Shown: in pieces, positions 26,725 to 36,189 of the stretch
Layout of the letters: every line of letters starts with the position of its first letter
Numbering within the stretch: position 1 is the first letter of the stretch
NCBI RefSeq assembly: GCF_041821045.1
Contig: NZ_JBGUAW010000005.1
Location: 248,001 to 312,000 of the forward strand
Length of the DNA stretch: 64,000 bases
Source: Thiohalorhabdus sp. Cl-TMA
GTDB taxonomy: Bacteria > Pseudomonadota > Gammaproteobacteria > Thiohalorhabdales > Thiohalorhabdaceae
Direction: 5' to 3'
Made by a program: the position numbers and the translations under genes
The notes under the pieces: model-generated
The model's database searches: none
The model's input: the letters and a program-made list of their open reading frames with translations, nothing else
What the model was told of the DNA's origin: nothing

Positions 26725-27909
26725 ATGACGCGTATTGCCTATGTCCTGGATGCGTTTCCGGCCTGGTCGGAAACCTTCGTGCTGAACGAACTGCTGGAGA
26801 TGCAGCGCCGGGGGCTCGAGCCCTGGGTGTTCGCACTCGACGAAGGCGAGCAAGGGGTTAGCCACCCGGGTGTCGACGAGGTTCTCCCCCGTACGGCGTA
26901 TCTGGGCCCGCGGGCGGGAGGGTGGACCGGGCTGCTGGAAGCTTCCGGCGCCCTTCTGACTAGGCCCGGGGGATGGATGAGGACGGAGCGCTGGGCGCGG
27001 GCCCTGGGCCCTCCGTATCCGTGGCTGCATCGCGCGACCGCTCCCGTGGCCAAGCGTCTCCAGGCATTGGGCATCTCGCGGATCCATGTGCATTTCGGGG
27101 GACCCGCCCTGCGGTGGGCGGTGCTCATGGCCCGGGAAAGCGGAATACCGCTGTCCGCCACCCTGCACCGCTATGACCTGTTTTCCCGGCCACTCCCGGA
27201 GCTGCGGGCGGTGGAAGAAGGCGTGGACTTCTGGGTAACGGTTTCGGACTTCAATAAGCGGTTCATGACCGAGCGTCTGGGGCTCAGGGGCGAAAAGATC
27301 GAGGTCCTGCCCTGCGGAGTGGACACGCAGTATTTCTCGCCGGCGGCCCGGGTGGAAGTGCGGTCGGGGAAAATCCTAACGGTGGCCCGCCTGGCGGAGG
27401 AGAAGGGCCTATTTTACCTGGTTGAGGCCGCGCACCAGCTCCGGACACAGGGACACGATTTCGAGTGGATCGTTCTGGGGGGCGGACCGCAGAAGGAGGC
27501 CGTGGAGGACGCGATCCGCGACAGGGAGCTGCAGGGCCGGGTAAAGCTGGTGGGACCGGGAAACAGCGCCGACGTCCGCCGTCACCTACGGGAGTCCCGG
27601 GTCTTTGTGCTGCCGAGCCTGTCCGAAGGCGCCCCTATTTCCTATATGGAGGCCATGTCCGTAGGGGTGGCGGTGGTAGGTACGGATGTTCAGGGCGTCC
27701 CGGAACTGGTATTGGATGGGAAAACGGGTTTTCTCGTACCGCCACGCAGCGGGCGGGCCCTGGCCGAAAAGATCGGCTATTTACTCGAAAATCCGGGTGT
27801 CGCGGACAGATTGGGCTCGGAGGGGCGGCGACATGCGGTATCGAATCTCAGTCTCCGCGTCCAGGGCGGCAAGCTGGCAGGAATGTGGCAAGACAGCCGG
27901 TCCCGGTAG
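26725..27909 (+). CDS. GT4 family glycosyltransferase (colanic-type)
   Basis: A protein of about 394 residues. The N-terminus, RIAYVLDAFPAWSETFVLNE, is like WcaL/AmsK-type exopolysaccharide glycosyltransferases, with HVHFGGPALRWAVLMA in the acceptor domain and PSLSEGAPISYMEAMSVGVA in the donor domain. I chose the ATG at 26725 since GGGGGGAGGAAC precedes it; the frame is open 29 codons further to a GTG at 26638, but that extension is not family-like. Confidence 0.87.
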   Translation: MTRIAYVLDAFPAWSETFVLNELLEMQRRGLEPWVFALDEGEQGVSHPGVDEVLPRTAYLGPRAGGWTGLLEASGALLTRPGGWMRTERWARALGPPYPWLHRATAPVAKRLQALGISRIHVHFGGPALRWAVLMARESGIPLSATLHRYDLFSRPLPELRAVEEGVDFWVTVSDFNKRFMTERLGLRGEKIEVLPCGVDTQYFSPAARVEVRSGKILTVARLAEEKGLFYLVEAAHQLRTQGHDFEWIVLGGGPQKEAVEDAIRDRELQGRVKLVGPGNSADVRRHLRESRVFVLPSLSEGAPISYMEAMSVGVAVVGTDVQGVPELVLDGKTGFLVPPRSGRALAEKIGYLLENPGVADRLGSEGRRHAVSNLSLRVQGGKLAGMWQDSRSR

Positions 27910-28038
27910 GCCCGCTGCGTGCGATCGGGACAGTCGCCCGGGGACCGATGCTCCGTGCGCCTTTGGAAGGCCGGGAGGCCGGCTTCCGGGGGCTAAGCCC
28001 CTCCGGTACCCCGTCGACAAAAGGGCTCCGCGTTTACG

Positions 28039-29364
28039 GTGAAAATTTCCATCACCAATGCTGTCGCTCTGAACGGCGGGGACGCGGCCATCCTCACCGG
28101 CATGCACGAGATGTTCAGGGAGGCCTTCGGGCCGGAGGTGCGCATCACGGTATTCGACAAGAATCCGGAGGTTTCGGCCGTTCTGTTTCCGGACATGGAA
28201 TTCCGGGAGTCCCCGTATTTCCTTCTGGAGCGCGAGCCTGCCTGGGCCGCGGTGATCCCCAGCTGGAAAGTGCAGCGGTTCGTGACCGGCCTATTGAGAC
28301 GGCTGAGAAAGGCGGGCTTCTGGGCCTCCGTCTGGAAGGTGCGGATCTTCGGGGGCGGGGCTCCGCATTGGATGCCGGGCCCGGCGCTCCGGCGGAGCCT
28401 AGAGGCCTATCTCGATTCCGACGCCGTGGTGAGCGCCGGGGGAACCTATCTGGTGGAAAGCTACTCCATGGCGCCGCAGCTGTTCGATTACCGGCTCGCG
28501 ATACGCCTTGGCAAGCCCCTGTATTTGTTCACGCAATCCATGGGTCCCTTCCGGTCCCCGTGGAACCGGAAAAAGCTGTATGCGGCATTCCGGCACGCCC
28601 GGCTCATCTTTCTCCGGGATCCGGTCTCCCTGGAGCATGTGAGAAGCCTGGGGAAGCTGGAAACCCCGCTTGTCCAGGCGGCAGACGCCGCCTTCGTGCT
28701 CCGGGAGCAGGCGCCGTTGCCCGGGGAGCGAGCCCCTTCGCCACCGGGCCGCTTCAAGGTGGTTGTCTCGGTAAGGGAATGGGGCAATTTCTCCCACCTG
28801 GGCAGCGAGGCCGGAATGGAGAACTATAAAAAGGCGATCCGGGACGCGGTTTCGCACCTGGTGACTGACCATGGGGCGGAAGTGCTGTTCCTGTCCACCT
28901 GTCAGGGTGTGCCCCAGTACGCTACCGATGACGCGAAGCTGGCGACGGAGATCGTCCTCATGCTGGGAGAGCGAGAGCGGAGGCAGGTGTCCGTGCATGC
29001 GGATTTCATTGCGGCGCAGGGAATCAGGGAGATGCTGTCGGACTGTGATTTCGTCATCGCCACCCGGCTCCACATGGCCATTCTGGCGCTGACCATGGAA
29101 GTCCCCGTTCTCCCGGTGGCCTACGAATACAAGACCGCGCAGCTGTTCGAAAGGATGGGGCTCGGCGAGTGGGTTACCGGGATCGAGGATATGGACGACG
29201 CGTTTTGCGGCCGGGTCGACCGGTTCATCGAGAGGCTGCCCGCATTGCGGCGGACCATGCTCGATTTCGCGCGTGAGGAATCGGCCCGGGCCAGGATGCC
29301 CGCGTATATGGTCCGCGAGGACCTTGCCGGAGGGCGGTTTCCACAAATTTTCGCATCCTCCTAG
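28039..29364 (+). CDS. Polysaccharide pyruvyl transferase family protein
   Basis: A 441-residue protein of the CsaB/WcaK-type pyruvyltransferase family. Marks are ITNAVALNGGDAAILTGMHE at the start, VSAGGTYLVES, LFTQSMGPFRSPW and a C-terminal ATRLHMAILALTMEVPVLPV carrying the conserved RxHxxI. Family members add ketal-linked pyruvate from PEP to hexoses, giving the polymer negative charge. The start appears to be a GTG at 28039 with a weak binding site; 129 bases without a gene precede it. Confidence 0.85.
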   Translation: MKISITNAVALNGGDAAILTGMHEMFREAFGPEVRITVFDKNPEVSAVLFPDMEFRESPYFLLEREPAWAAVIPSWKVQRFVTGLLRRLRKAGFWASVWKVRIFGGGAPHWMPGPALRRSLEAYLDSDAVVSAGGTYLVESYSMAPQLFDYRLAIRLGKPLYLFTQSMGPFRSPWNRKKLYAAFRHARLIFLRDPVSLEHVRSLGKLETPLVQAADAAFVLREQAPLPGERAPSPPGRFKVVVSVREWGNFSHLGSEAGMENYKKAIRDAVSHLVTDHGAEVLFLSTCQGVPQYATDDAKLATEIVLMLGERERRQVSVHADFIAAQGIREMLSDCDFVIATRLHMAILALTMEVPVLPVAYEYKTAQLFERMGLGEWVTGIEDMDDAFCGRVDRFIERLPALRRTMLDFAREESARARMPAYMVREDLAGGRFPQIFASS

Positions 29365-29378
29365 AAGGTCGGACGCCG

Positions 29379-30173
29379 GTGTACAGGTCGTGGGAAAGAA
29401 TCAAACGGTTGGGGCGGACGGATGAATCCGGCACGGAGCCGGTTGCGCGGGATTTCGAGCGTCAGTGGCGGAAACGCTTCGAGCGCTTCGCCGACAACGA
29501 GGATGACGCCGGAATCGCCGGCTGGAGCGAGAACGGCCTCGATGCCCGATTTTCCCATTTCAGGAACCATTGGCGTCCCGGAGCCCCGGGAGGCTTCTGG
29601 CTGGATGTGGGCTGTGGCGCCGGAACCTACACCCGGTATATGCGTGAGAACGGCAAGGAGGTGCTGGCCCTGGATTACTCTCTCCCCACCTTGAAGAAGG
29701 CCCGGGCCAGGGTGGGGGGCGGCGCCCACTGGGCCCTGGGGGATGCCTCCCGGCTTCCCCTCCGGCGGAATAGCCTCGACGGCGTGCTCTGCTTCGGCGT
29801 AACCCAGGCCCTGTCCGAATCCGGGCCCCTGGTGTCCGAGCTGAACCGGGTGGTCCGGGGCGGTGGCGAGGTCTGGGTCGACGGGCTGAACCGGGGGTGC
29901 GCCTTGGATTTCTGGGCCCGAGCGCTCCGCAAGATGCGGGGCGAGGAGGAAAACGTGCGTTTCGAGTCGCCACGGGGTCTGGCGGAGGAGCTTCGGCGGG
30001 CCGGGGCCGAAAGGGTCGAGCTGTACTGGGTGCCGGTTTTCCCCTCCGGGTGGCATCGGCTTCAGCGTTTCTTCAACCGGTACTGGGTGGGCCGCGTCCT
30101 GGACCGCACGCCTTTCCTCGGTGCCCTGGTCTGCCACGCGTTCGTCCTCAAGGGGGAAGCCCCCCATGGGTAG
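29379..30173 (+). CDS. Class I SAM-dependent methyltransferase
   Basis: A 264-residue methyltransferase. SAM motif I is LDVGCGAGTYTRYM, followed by VLALDYS (acidic ribose contact), and the post-motif LPLRRNSLDGVLCFGV is that of the Methyltransf_11 family. The C-terminal part is hydrophobic and amphipathic. In this cassette it may methylate a sugar or the reducing-end lipid; the target is unknown. GTG start at 29379. It overlaps the next gene by eight bases. Confidence 0.8.
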   Translation: MYRSWERIKRLGRTDESGTEPVARDFERQWRKRFERFADNEDDAGIAGWSENGLDARFSHFRNHWRPGAPGGFWLDVGCGAGTYTRYMRENGKEVLALDYSLPTLKKARARVGGGAHWALGDASRLPLRRNSLDGVLCFGVTQALSESGPLVSELNRVVRGGGEVWVDGLNRGCALDFWARALRKMRGEEENVRFESPRGLAEELRRAGAERVELYWVPVFPSGWHRLQRFFNRYWVGRVLDRTPFLGALVCHAFVLKGEAPHG

Positions 30174-31683
30174 GGACCTGAATATCGCGCGGGCCCACCG
30201 GCGCGATTATGCCGGCTGTCCGGAGGACAGCGGTACTGGCGAACTGCGAGGCGCCCGGCTCCCCGAAGAGCAAGGTGCCCGACCGTCGGCATCGAAAGGG
30301 CTCCTGGTGATCGCATCGGACTTCCCGCCGCTCACCGGCACCAATACCCAGCGGGTGCAGAGCTTCGTGCGCCATCTTCCGGACTTCGGCTGGAACTGCC
30401 GGGTGGTTACCCAGGCCGTGGAGGACATGGGCTGGATCGATTCCGGGGAGCTCGAGCACATCCCCGAATCCGTGATCGTCGACCGGGTACCAAGCCCCGA
30501 TCCCTTCGCGGTACGCCGCAGGCGGCTGGGTATGCGGCCGTTGGATATCCATGCCGCCGAGGCCCATCGCCCGGATCCGGGGAATGGGCCGCACGAGGGG
30601 AAATCCGCACGCGGCTTGATCCCCTTGGGCCGGCGCGTGATCAGCGGTCTGCTCTTCATGGCCCTGGATTACGGTTGGTACATCCCGGACTCCACGCGCC
30701 CCTGGGCGGACGCGGCGGTCCACCGGGCGAGGGGGGTGATTGCGGAGGAGGCCCCGGACGCGCTGCTTACGAGCTGTCCGAGCTACTCCAGCCATGTGGC
30801 CGGTTTGAAGGTGAAGCGGCGTACGGGGGTCCCCTGGGTGGTGGACTTCCGTGATCTCTGGGTCAACCGGCCGGGCCGGGAGCTGCGAACCCGGTTCCAT
30901 GCCCTCCGGGACCGGCGCCTCGAGGCCCTGGTGCTGCAGGAGGCGGACGGAGTGGTCGTAGCCTCCCCCGCCTGGGAGGAAGAGCTCGTCCGGCGCTACG
31001 GCGACTGGGTCCGGAAGAAGATGGTCTGGGTATCCAATGGCTACGATCCTGCCAAGGATCCATTCAGCCGCGTCCCGAACAAGGGCCGGGAGAGGCGGGG
31101 CGCGGGGGCGGGTATCCGGTTCGTCTACACGGGCGCCATGGATTCCTCGGTGTCCCCGGCGCCCTTCCTGGAGGCCCTCGGCCTGTTCAAGCAGCGCAGC
31201 CCCGAGGCGGTCGCGCGCTTCGAGGTGCGCTTGATCGGCCACGGGGAGAGCGAAAAAGACCGGCTCGCCGCCATCGTTCGGGAATACGGTCTTCAGGAGC
31301 AGGTGGCGATATCCGGCCCGCAGAGCCACGAGCGGTGCCTGGAAGAGCAGGCGGAAGCGGACGTCCTACTGCTCTTCAGCGCGCCCTGCCATCAGCACAC
31401 CATCACCGGAAAATCCTTTGAATACATGCGCTCCGGTAAGCCCGTCCTCGCCATGCTCCCGGAAACGGGTATCCAGGCCCAGCTTCTCCGGTCGGCGAAC
31501 ATGGCCTGGATCTTCGATTACCGAGATACGGATGGGGTCCAGGGAATCCTGGGGTGGCTGGCAAGGGGCTCCGGATCGCCCCGGGTGAATCCGAATTGGG
31601 AATACATCCGGCAGTTCGATCGGCGGGCGCTGTCGGCGAAATTGGCCCGCCTGCTGGACACCGTGACGGGCGCCGATGGCTGA
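30166..31683 (+). CDS. GT4-like glycosyltransferase
   Basis: A protein of about 505 residues. After roughly 45 poorly conserved residues the acceptor domain begins at LLVIASDFPPLTGTNTQRVQ. VDFRDLWVNRP and the donor domain (RFVYTGAMDSSVSP, then GKSFEYMRSGKPVLAMLP) follow. It is longer than usual because of an insertion near residues 105-150. The ATG at 30166 overlaps the methyltransferase; an upstream ATG at 30121 would overlap it by 53 bases. Confidence 0.8.
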   Translation: MGRDLNIARAHRRDYAGCPEDSGTGELRGARLPEEQGARPSASKGLLVIASDFPPLTGTNTQRVQSFVRHLPDFGWNCRVVTQAVEDMGWIDSGELEHIPESVIVDRVPSPDPFAVRRRRLGMRPLDIHAAEAHRPDPGNGPHEGKSARGLIPLGRRVISGLLFMALDYGWYIPDSTRPWADAAVHRARGVIAEEAPDALLTSCPSYSSHVAGLKVKRRTGVPWVVDFRDLWVNRPGRELRTRFHALRDRRLEALVLQEADGVVVASPAWEEELVRRYGDWVRKKMVWVSNGYDPAKDPFSRVPNKGRERRGAGAGIRFVYTGAMDSSVSPAPFLEALGLFKQRSPEAVARFEVRLIGHGESEKDRLAAIVREYGLQEQVAISGPQSHERCLEEQAEADVLLLFSAPCHQHTITGKSFEYMRSGKPVLAMLPETGIQAQLLRSANMAWIFDYRDTDGVQGILGWLARGSGSPRVNPNWEYIRQFDRRALSAKLARLLDTVTGADG

Positions 31684-31793
31684 TGCGGCCGGGTGCGCCG
31701 GTCTGCGGCCAGCTTATCACCCATGAAATCCTGCCCCTCAATTTCCGAAAAAGGGCTCGGCATGCAGCTCGATAACTTCCCGGTGAAGCGGCC

Positions 31794-32981
31794 ATGAGGA
31801 TCCTGGTACTGGCGGACGCGATGCCGTATCCCCTTTCGCACGGTCAGCACCTGCGCATCTTTCACTATGTCCGGACGCTAGGCGAGCGCCACGAATTCGA
31901 TCTTCTGTGTCTGGACGACCGTCCGTTGCCGCAGCCGGTGAAGGAGATCTTTCGACGGATCGAAACTATCCCGCCAACGGAACCGGCGCGGTCCGCAAAG
32001 CGGGGTTGGCGGGAGCGGTTCGCCCTGGAGGAAATGCTTCCCGAGGATCAGCGCATTACGGACCGTCTGCAACAATTCCTGACGGAAATCGACTATGACT
32101 TGATCTGGATGACCGGGGAGCGGGTGATCCCCAGTGTCCCTTTCCGTCGTATTCCTGTCCTAATGGACTTGGTGGACGACAACGTGCTCACCCTCCTGCG
32201 CGAGGCGAAGAGCTCCGTGCCGCTCCGCCGCCGTCTTCAGGCGCTTAAACGGGCGTTCATGCACTTCCAGCTCGAACGCCGGTATTACGGTCAGGGGGAC
32301 GGCTGCCTGGTGGTTGCCGAGCCGGATGCCCGCATGTTCAGCCGCATCTGTCCCTGGATGCCGGTGCGGGTGGTGAAGAACGGCGTGGATCCCGAGTACT
32401 TCGCCCCCCGGGAAGGCGAGTCCAGGGACCCCGTCCTGGTTTTCGAGGGGAACATGTCCTTCCCGCCCAACGTGGATGCCGTGCTTTTCTTCGCCCGGAA
32501 GGTCCTGCCCCGAATCCGGCAGGAGGTTCCCGAGGCCCGGTTCCTGGTGGTGGGCAAGGATCCCGCGGAGGAGATCCGGCGCCTGGAGGGACCGGAAGTG
32601 GAGGTGACCGGTTTCGTGGATGATCTGCGTCCCTATATCCGGCAGGGGGCGGTCTTCGTGTCGCCCCTGCGCAAGGGGGCCGGAATCAAGAACAAGGTTT
32701 TGCAGGCCTGGGCCATGGGTCGTCCGGTGGTGGGGACCCGGTTGAGCTTTGGCGGTCTCCAGGTCCGCGAGGGCGAGAACGCGCTGGTGGCGGACGGGCC
32801 CAGCGAGCTGGCGGCCTCCGTGGTGCGACTCCTCAGGGATCCGCGGAAGCGCGCGGCCCTCGGCCGGGAAGGCCGGCAAACGGTGCTTAGCCACTATACC
32901 TGGGACCAGAAGGGCAGGGAGCTGGAAGCCGTGATGCTGGAAGTGGCTGCCAAGGACGAAAAGCGAAGCGCGTATGCGTGA
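31794..32981 (+). CDS. GT4 glycosyltransferase related to the XrtA TIGR03087 family
   Basis: A 395-residue glycosyltransferase. LADAMPYPLSHGQHLRIFHY and GAGIKNKVLQAWAMGRPVVG parallel the corresponding segments of the protein at 15717, so the two look like distant paralogues. It probably adds another residue of the repeat unit. It overlaps the ligase-like gene by eight bases. The 110 bases before it hold no gene. Confidence 0.86.
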   Translation: MRILVLADAMPYPLSHGQHLRIFHYVRTLGERHEFDLLCLDDRPLPQPVKEIFRRIETIPPTEPARSAKRGWRERFALEEMLPEDQRITDRLQQFLTEIDYDLIWMTGERVIPSVPFRRIPVLMDLVDDNVLTLLREAKSSVPLRRRLQALKRAFMHFQLERRYYGQGDGCLVVAEPDARMFSRICPWMPVRVVKNGVDPEYFAPREGESRDPVLVFEGNMSFPPNVDAVLFFARKVLPRIRQEVPEARFLVVGKDPAEEIRRLEGPEVEVTGFVDDLRPYIRQGAVFVSPLRKGAGIKNKVLQAWAMGRPVVGTRLSFGGLQVREGENALVADGPSELAASVVRLLRDPRKRAALGREGRQTVLSHYTWDQKGRELEAVMLEVAAKDEKRSAYA

Positions 32982-34323
32982 CGTCGCACTGATCATCATT
33001 TTCGCCAGCCTGATCCCTATGGTTCTGGTACGGCCCTGGACGGGGGTCCTGGTCTGGTCCTGGATAGGTTTCATGAACCCCCACCGCCTGGGCTGGGGCA
33101 TAGCCGACCAGCTTCCGGTGGCCATGGTCTTCGGCTCCCTGACCCTGGTGGCCATGTGGTTCCAGTCGGACCGCAAGCTGGTGCCACTCACCCGGGAAAC
33201 GGTCCTGATCGTCCTTATGATGATCCTTTTCACGGTCACCACCTTCACAGCATGGGTACCCAGCGCGGCTTGGCCTCAATGGGAAAAGGTTATAAAGATC
33301 CTGGGCTTCGCTCTGGTGACCGGCATGCTCATCTACGGCAAGAAGCGGATCGTTGCCCTGATGGCGGTCATGGCCGGCTCCATCGCTTTCTACGGGGTGA
33401 AGGGGGCCGCGTTCGTGGTGGAAACGGCGGGCCAGTATCGGGTCAAGGGGCCCGAGCATTCCTTTATCGGGGCCAATACATCGCTCGGGCTGGCCATGCT
33501 CATGGTGATTCCGGTTTTGGCGGCGTTGGCCCAGGAGGTGGAAAGGAAATGGGCGCGCATGGCCATCTATGGGGTCATGGCGCTGACCGTGGTGGCCACG
33601 GTTTTCACCTACTCCCGGGGCGCCCTGCTAGGGCTGGCCGTGGTGATCCCGCTCATGCTCATCAAGGCGAACAAGAAGCTCCTGCTGTTCCTGTTCATGA
33701 TCCCGGTTGCCGTGAAGGCCCCGGACCTGATCCCCACCAAGCTCATCGAGCGGGCCGAGACCATGGAAAACTACCAGCAGGACCGCTCCGCCATGCAGCG
33801 TATCCAGGCCTGGGGTGTGGGGTGGAACGTCGCCGTGGAACGGCCGCTCGTAGGTGCCGGGTTCAAGCTGGAGCGGGCCCCGAATGATCTGTGGCTCAGA
33901 TACGCGAACTGGCAGGACGAGCATTTCGACAGCTCCCGGGCCGCCCATTCCAACTACTTCCAGATGCTGGGCGAGCACGGATTCCTGGGGCTTGGGCTGT
34001 ACCTTCTGTTGCTGTTTTTCACCTTTGACAGCCTGCGCAAGATCAAGAAGCAGGCACCCGGGGTGGGGCTGGGCTGGATGCGGAAATACGCCGACGGGCT
34101 CCAAGTTGGACTCGTGGCCTACGCCATATCGGGGGCCTTCCTGAGCCTGGCCTATTTCGATCTGTTCTACACGTTCGTGATCCTGGCGGGGATCATGCGC
34201 CGGGAGATCGCCGAGGCCACGGATACCGCCGCATCCCAGGCAGAGGGAAGCAAGAAGGTCGCGCCGGGGGCCCCCACCCGCCCGATCGCTCCAGCACCCG
34301 CGCAGATGGCACGGGAGGGCTGA
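32974..34323 (+). CDS. Putative O-glycosylation ligase, exosortase A system
   Basis: A 449-residue membrane protein with about ten or more hydrophobic segments and a large periplasmic loop, as in the O-antigen ligase/polymerase (Wzy_C) superfamily. The N-terminus (VRPWTGVLVWSWIGFMNPHR) and QWEKVIKILGFALVTGMLIY are diagnostic of the XrtA-associated subgroup (TIGR03097 type). In the loop, AAHSNYFQMLGEHGFLGLGL carries the conserved His. It may polymerise the repeat unit or move the glycan to a protein; the idea that PEP-CTERM proteins are glycosylated by it is a hypothesis from the literature. Confidence 0.9.
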   Translation: MRDVALIIIFASLIPMVLVRPWTGVLVWSWIGFMNPHRLGWGIADQLPVAMVFGSLTLVAMWFQSDRKLVPLTRETVLIVLMMILFTVTTFTAWVPSAAWPQWEKVIKILGFALVTGMLIYGKKRIVALMAVMAGSIAFYGVKGAAFVVETAGQYRVKGPEHSFIGANTSLGLAMLMVIPVLAALAQEVERKWARMAIYGVMALTVVATVFTYSRGALLGLAVVIPLMLIKANKKLLLFLFMIPVAVKAPDLIPTKLIERAETMENYQQDRSAMQRIQAWGVGWNVAVERPLVGAGFKLERAPNDLWLRYANWQDEHFDSSRAAHSNYFQMLGEHGFLGLGLYLLLLFFTFDSLRKIKKQAPGVGLGWMRKYADGLQVGLVAYAISGAFLSLAYFDLFYTFVILAGIMRREIAEATDTAASQAEGSKKVAPGAPTRPIAPAPAQMAREG

Positions 34324-34324
34324 C

Positions 34325-35365
34325 ATGAAGCGTCCCGAGCTCCTGGGATTGCGCGGCCTCACCACCCTGGCTTCGCCGGGCAGCGGCAAGGCCCGGCTGG
34401 CCATCCTGATCTATCACAGGGTGCTTCCGGAACGGGACCCGCTCGATCCCGATATCCCGGACCAAGCCAGCTTCGACTGGCAGATGGGCCTGCTGGCGGA
34501 GGAATTCCACCCGGTCTCCCTTCTGGAGGGGGTTCGCGGGCTGGTCCGGGGATCCCTGCCCCCGCGGGCGGTTGCGATCACCTTCGACGACGGCTACCGG
34601 GACAATTACTCGGTGGCACTCCCCGTGCTCGAGAAATGGGGACTTCCCGCCACTTTTTTCATCGCCACGGATTATCTCCACGGCCGCTGGATGTGGAACG
34701 ACCTGATCACCGAGACGGTGCGCCGCTGGCCGAATTCTCGGATGGACCTTACGCCCATGGGGCTGGGGAACTGGTCACTCGCGGACGACGGTTCCCGCCG
34801 GGATGCCCGGCTGGGGCTCATCAACGCCTTGCGGTATCTCCCCTTCGACGATCGGGAACGGAACGTGAAAGCCCTGTGGGAGATGCTTGATGTCTCCCAA
34901 GAGCCCCGACTGATGATGGCGCCCCACGAGGTGCGCGCGCTGGCTGGTGCAGGCATGGAAATCGGCGCCCACACGCGCAGCCATCCGATCCTGTCCAACT
35001 TGGAACCGGGCACGGCCCGGGAGGAGATCGCCGGGAGCAGGGCCGCTCTGGAGGATTTGGTGGGGGGACCTTGCCGGCTGTTCGCCTATCCCAACGGATG
35101 CCCGGGGCGGGATTACGGAGCGGAGCACGTGCGCATGGTCCGGGAGCTCGGGTTCGAGGCCGCCGTATCCACCCAATGGGGCGCGGCGGGCCGGAGGACG
35201 TGCCCCTACCAGCTGCCCCGTTTCACCCCCTGGAACGAGACGCCCAAGGGCTTCTACCTGGGGCTGTTGCGCAATCTGCTGCGGGGAACCGGGCCGGTGG
35301 CCTCAGGGGCGTCCGGTCCGGCCGTCCGGGGATCCGCGGAGGATACCCGGTCCCCGGGTCACTGA
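34325..35365 (+). CDS. Polysaccharide deacetylase family protein (CE4)
   Basis: A 346-residue NodB-type deacetylase, second of this fold in the locus. The catalytic and metal Asp pair is in AITFDDGYRDN, and the His motif is EIGAHTRSHPILSN. LAILIYHRVLP near the start is typical of this CE4 branch. No signal peptide is clear. It may act on a different sugar or stage from the XrtA deacetylase at 13817. It starts one base after the ligase stop. Confidence 0.87.
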   Translation: MKRPELLGLRGLTTLASPGSGKARLAILIYHRVLPERDPLDPDIPDQASFDWQMGLLAEEFHPVSLLEGVRGLVRGSLPPRAVAITFDDGYRDNYSVALPVLEKWGLPATFFIATDYLHGRWMWNDLITETVRRWPNSRMDLTPMGLGNWSLADDGSRRDARLGLINALRYLPFDDRERNVKALWEMLDVSQEPRLMMAPHEVRALAGAGMEIGAHTRSHPILSNLEPGTAREEIAGSRAALEDLVGGPCRLFAYPNGCPGRDYGAEHVRMVRELGFEAAVSTQWGAAGRRTCPYQLPRFTPWNETPKGFYLGLLRNLLRGTGPVASGASGPAVRGSAEDTRSPGH

Positions 35366-35380
35366 GCCAGCTGAGGAAGC

Positions 35381-36109
35381 ATGCTGAAACGGATGCGCTC
35401 CATTCGAGATCAGCTGGGTCCCCTGGAGGGGGGCCTGTACTTGCTCTCCAGGGGACTCGGCGGGCTGACCGGAGACCGGGCCCGGCTCATCCGCTATTAC
35501 CTCTTCTGGCAGCCCACCCCGCAAGCGGAGCTCACACCCCCGGGGCGGAAGGGCCGCTTCGAGGTGCGGCCCATCGGGCGGGGGGATCCGGCGCTGGAGC
35601 AGATGCCCCGGCCCGCGGAGGTGCTGGAACGGCGCCTGAGCTCCGGGGACCGGTGCCTCGGGGCCTTCCGGGGCGAGGAGCTGGCGGGCTTCCTCTGGTA
35701 TGCGGAGGAGGCCTATCGGGAAGACGAGGCCCGGTGCACCTACCGGCTGCCGGACGGTGGGGAGGCGGTCTGGGATTACGACGTCTATGTGGATCCCGCC
35801 CGGCGCCTGAGCCCGGTATTCGCCCAGCTCTGGGACGAGGCCGCCGCCCGGTTCCGCAGGGCGGGGGTACGGGGGTCATTCAGCCGGATTTCCGCCTTCA
35901 ATACCGCTTCTCTGGCATCGCAGTATCGCCTGGGCGGGCGCAAGCTCGGCTCGGTGACCTTTCTGGCCCTGGGGCGCCTGCAGCTCGCCCTCTCTTCCTA
36001 TCGGCCCCATCTGCACCTGAGCCTTTCCCGGGAGCCGATCTTCCGGCTCGCCCTGCCCGAATCCGAGGAGGAGGGCACGCCCGCCGTGGAACAGCGGAAC
36101 GGCTCCTAA
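35381..36109 (+). CDS. GNAT-like acyltransferase
   Basis: A 242-residue protein. The first 50 residues are helical and basic; then VRPIGRGDPALEQ and GDRCLGAFRGEELAGFLWYA look like the beginning of a GNAT fold, and ISAFNTASLASQYRLGGRKL near residue 170 is like the acetyl-CoA-binding and closing strands of the family. Its place at the end of the glycan cassette suggests acylation of an amino sugar or lipid. Assignment is by fold-like pattern only. The next gene is on the other strand, with a shared hairpin between. Confidence 0.6.
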   Translation: MLKRMRSIRDQLGPLEGGLYLLSRGLGGLTGDRARLIRYYLFWQPTPQAELTPPGRKGRFEVRPIGRGDPALEQMPRPAEVLERRLSSGDRCLGAFRGEELAGFLWYAEEAYREDEARCTYRLPDGGEAVWDYDVYVDPARRLSPVFAQLWDEAAARFRRAGVRGSFSRISAFNTASLASQYRLGGRKLGSVTFLALGRLQLALSSYRPHLHLSLSREPIFRLALPESEEEGTPAVEQRNGS

Positions 36110-36130
36110 TTTCCGGTGGCCGGCCCGGCC

Positions 36131-36158
36131 AAAAGAAAGCCTCCCGGCGCGGGAGGCT
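36131..36158 (-). terminator. Terminator between convergent genes
   Basis: AGCCTCCC (36138-36145) pairs with GGGAGGCT (36151-36158) around a 5-base loop. On the minus strand it is followed by TTTCTTTT, giving a fair terminator for the TPR gene; the plus-strand side has no T run. Confidence 0.75.
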
Positions 36159-36189
36159 GGGTGGGCAAGGAGCCGGCGGGCGTGGCGGC

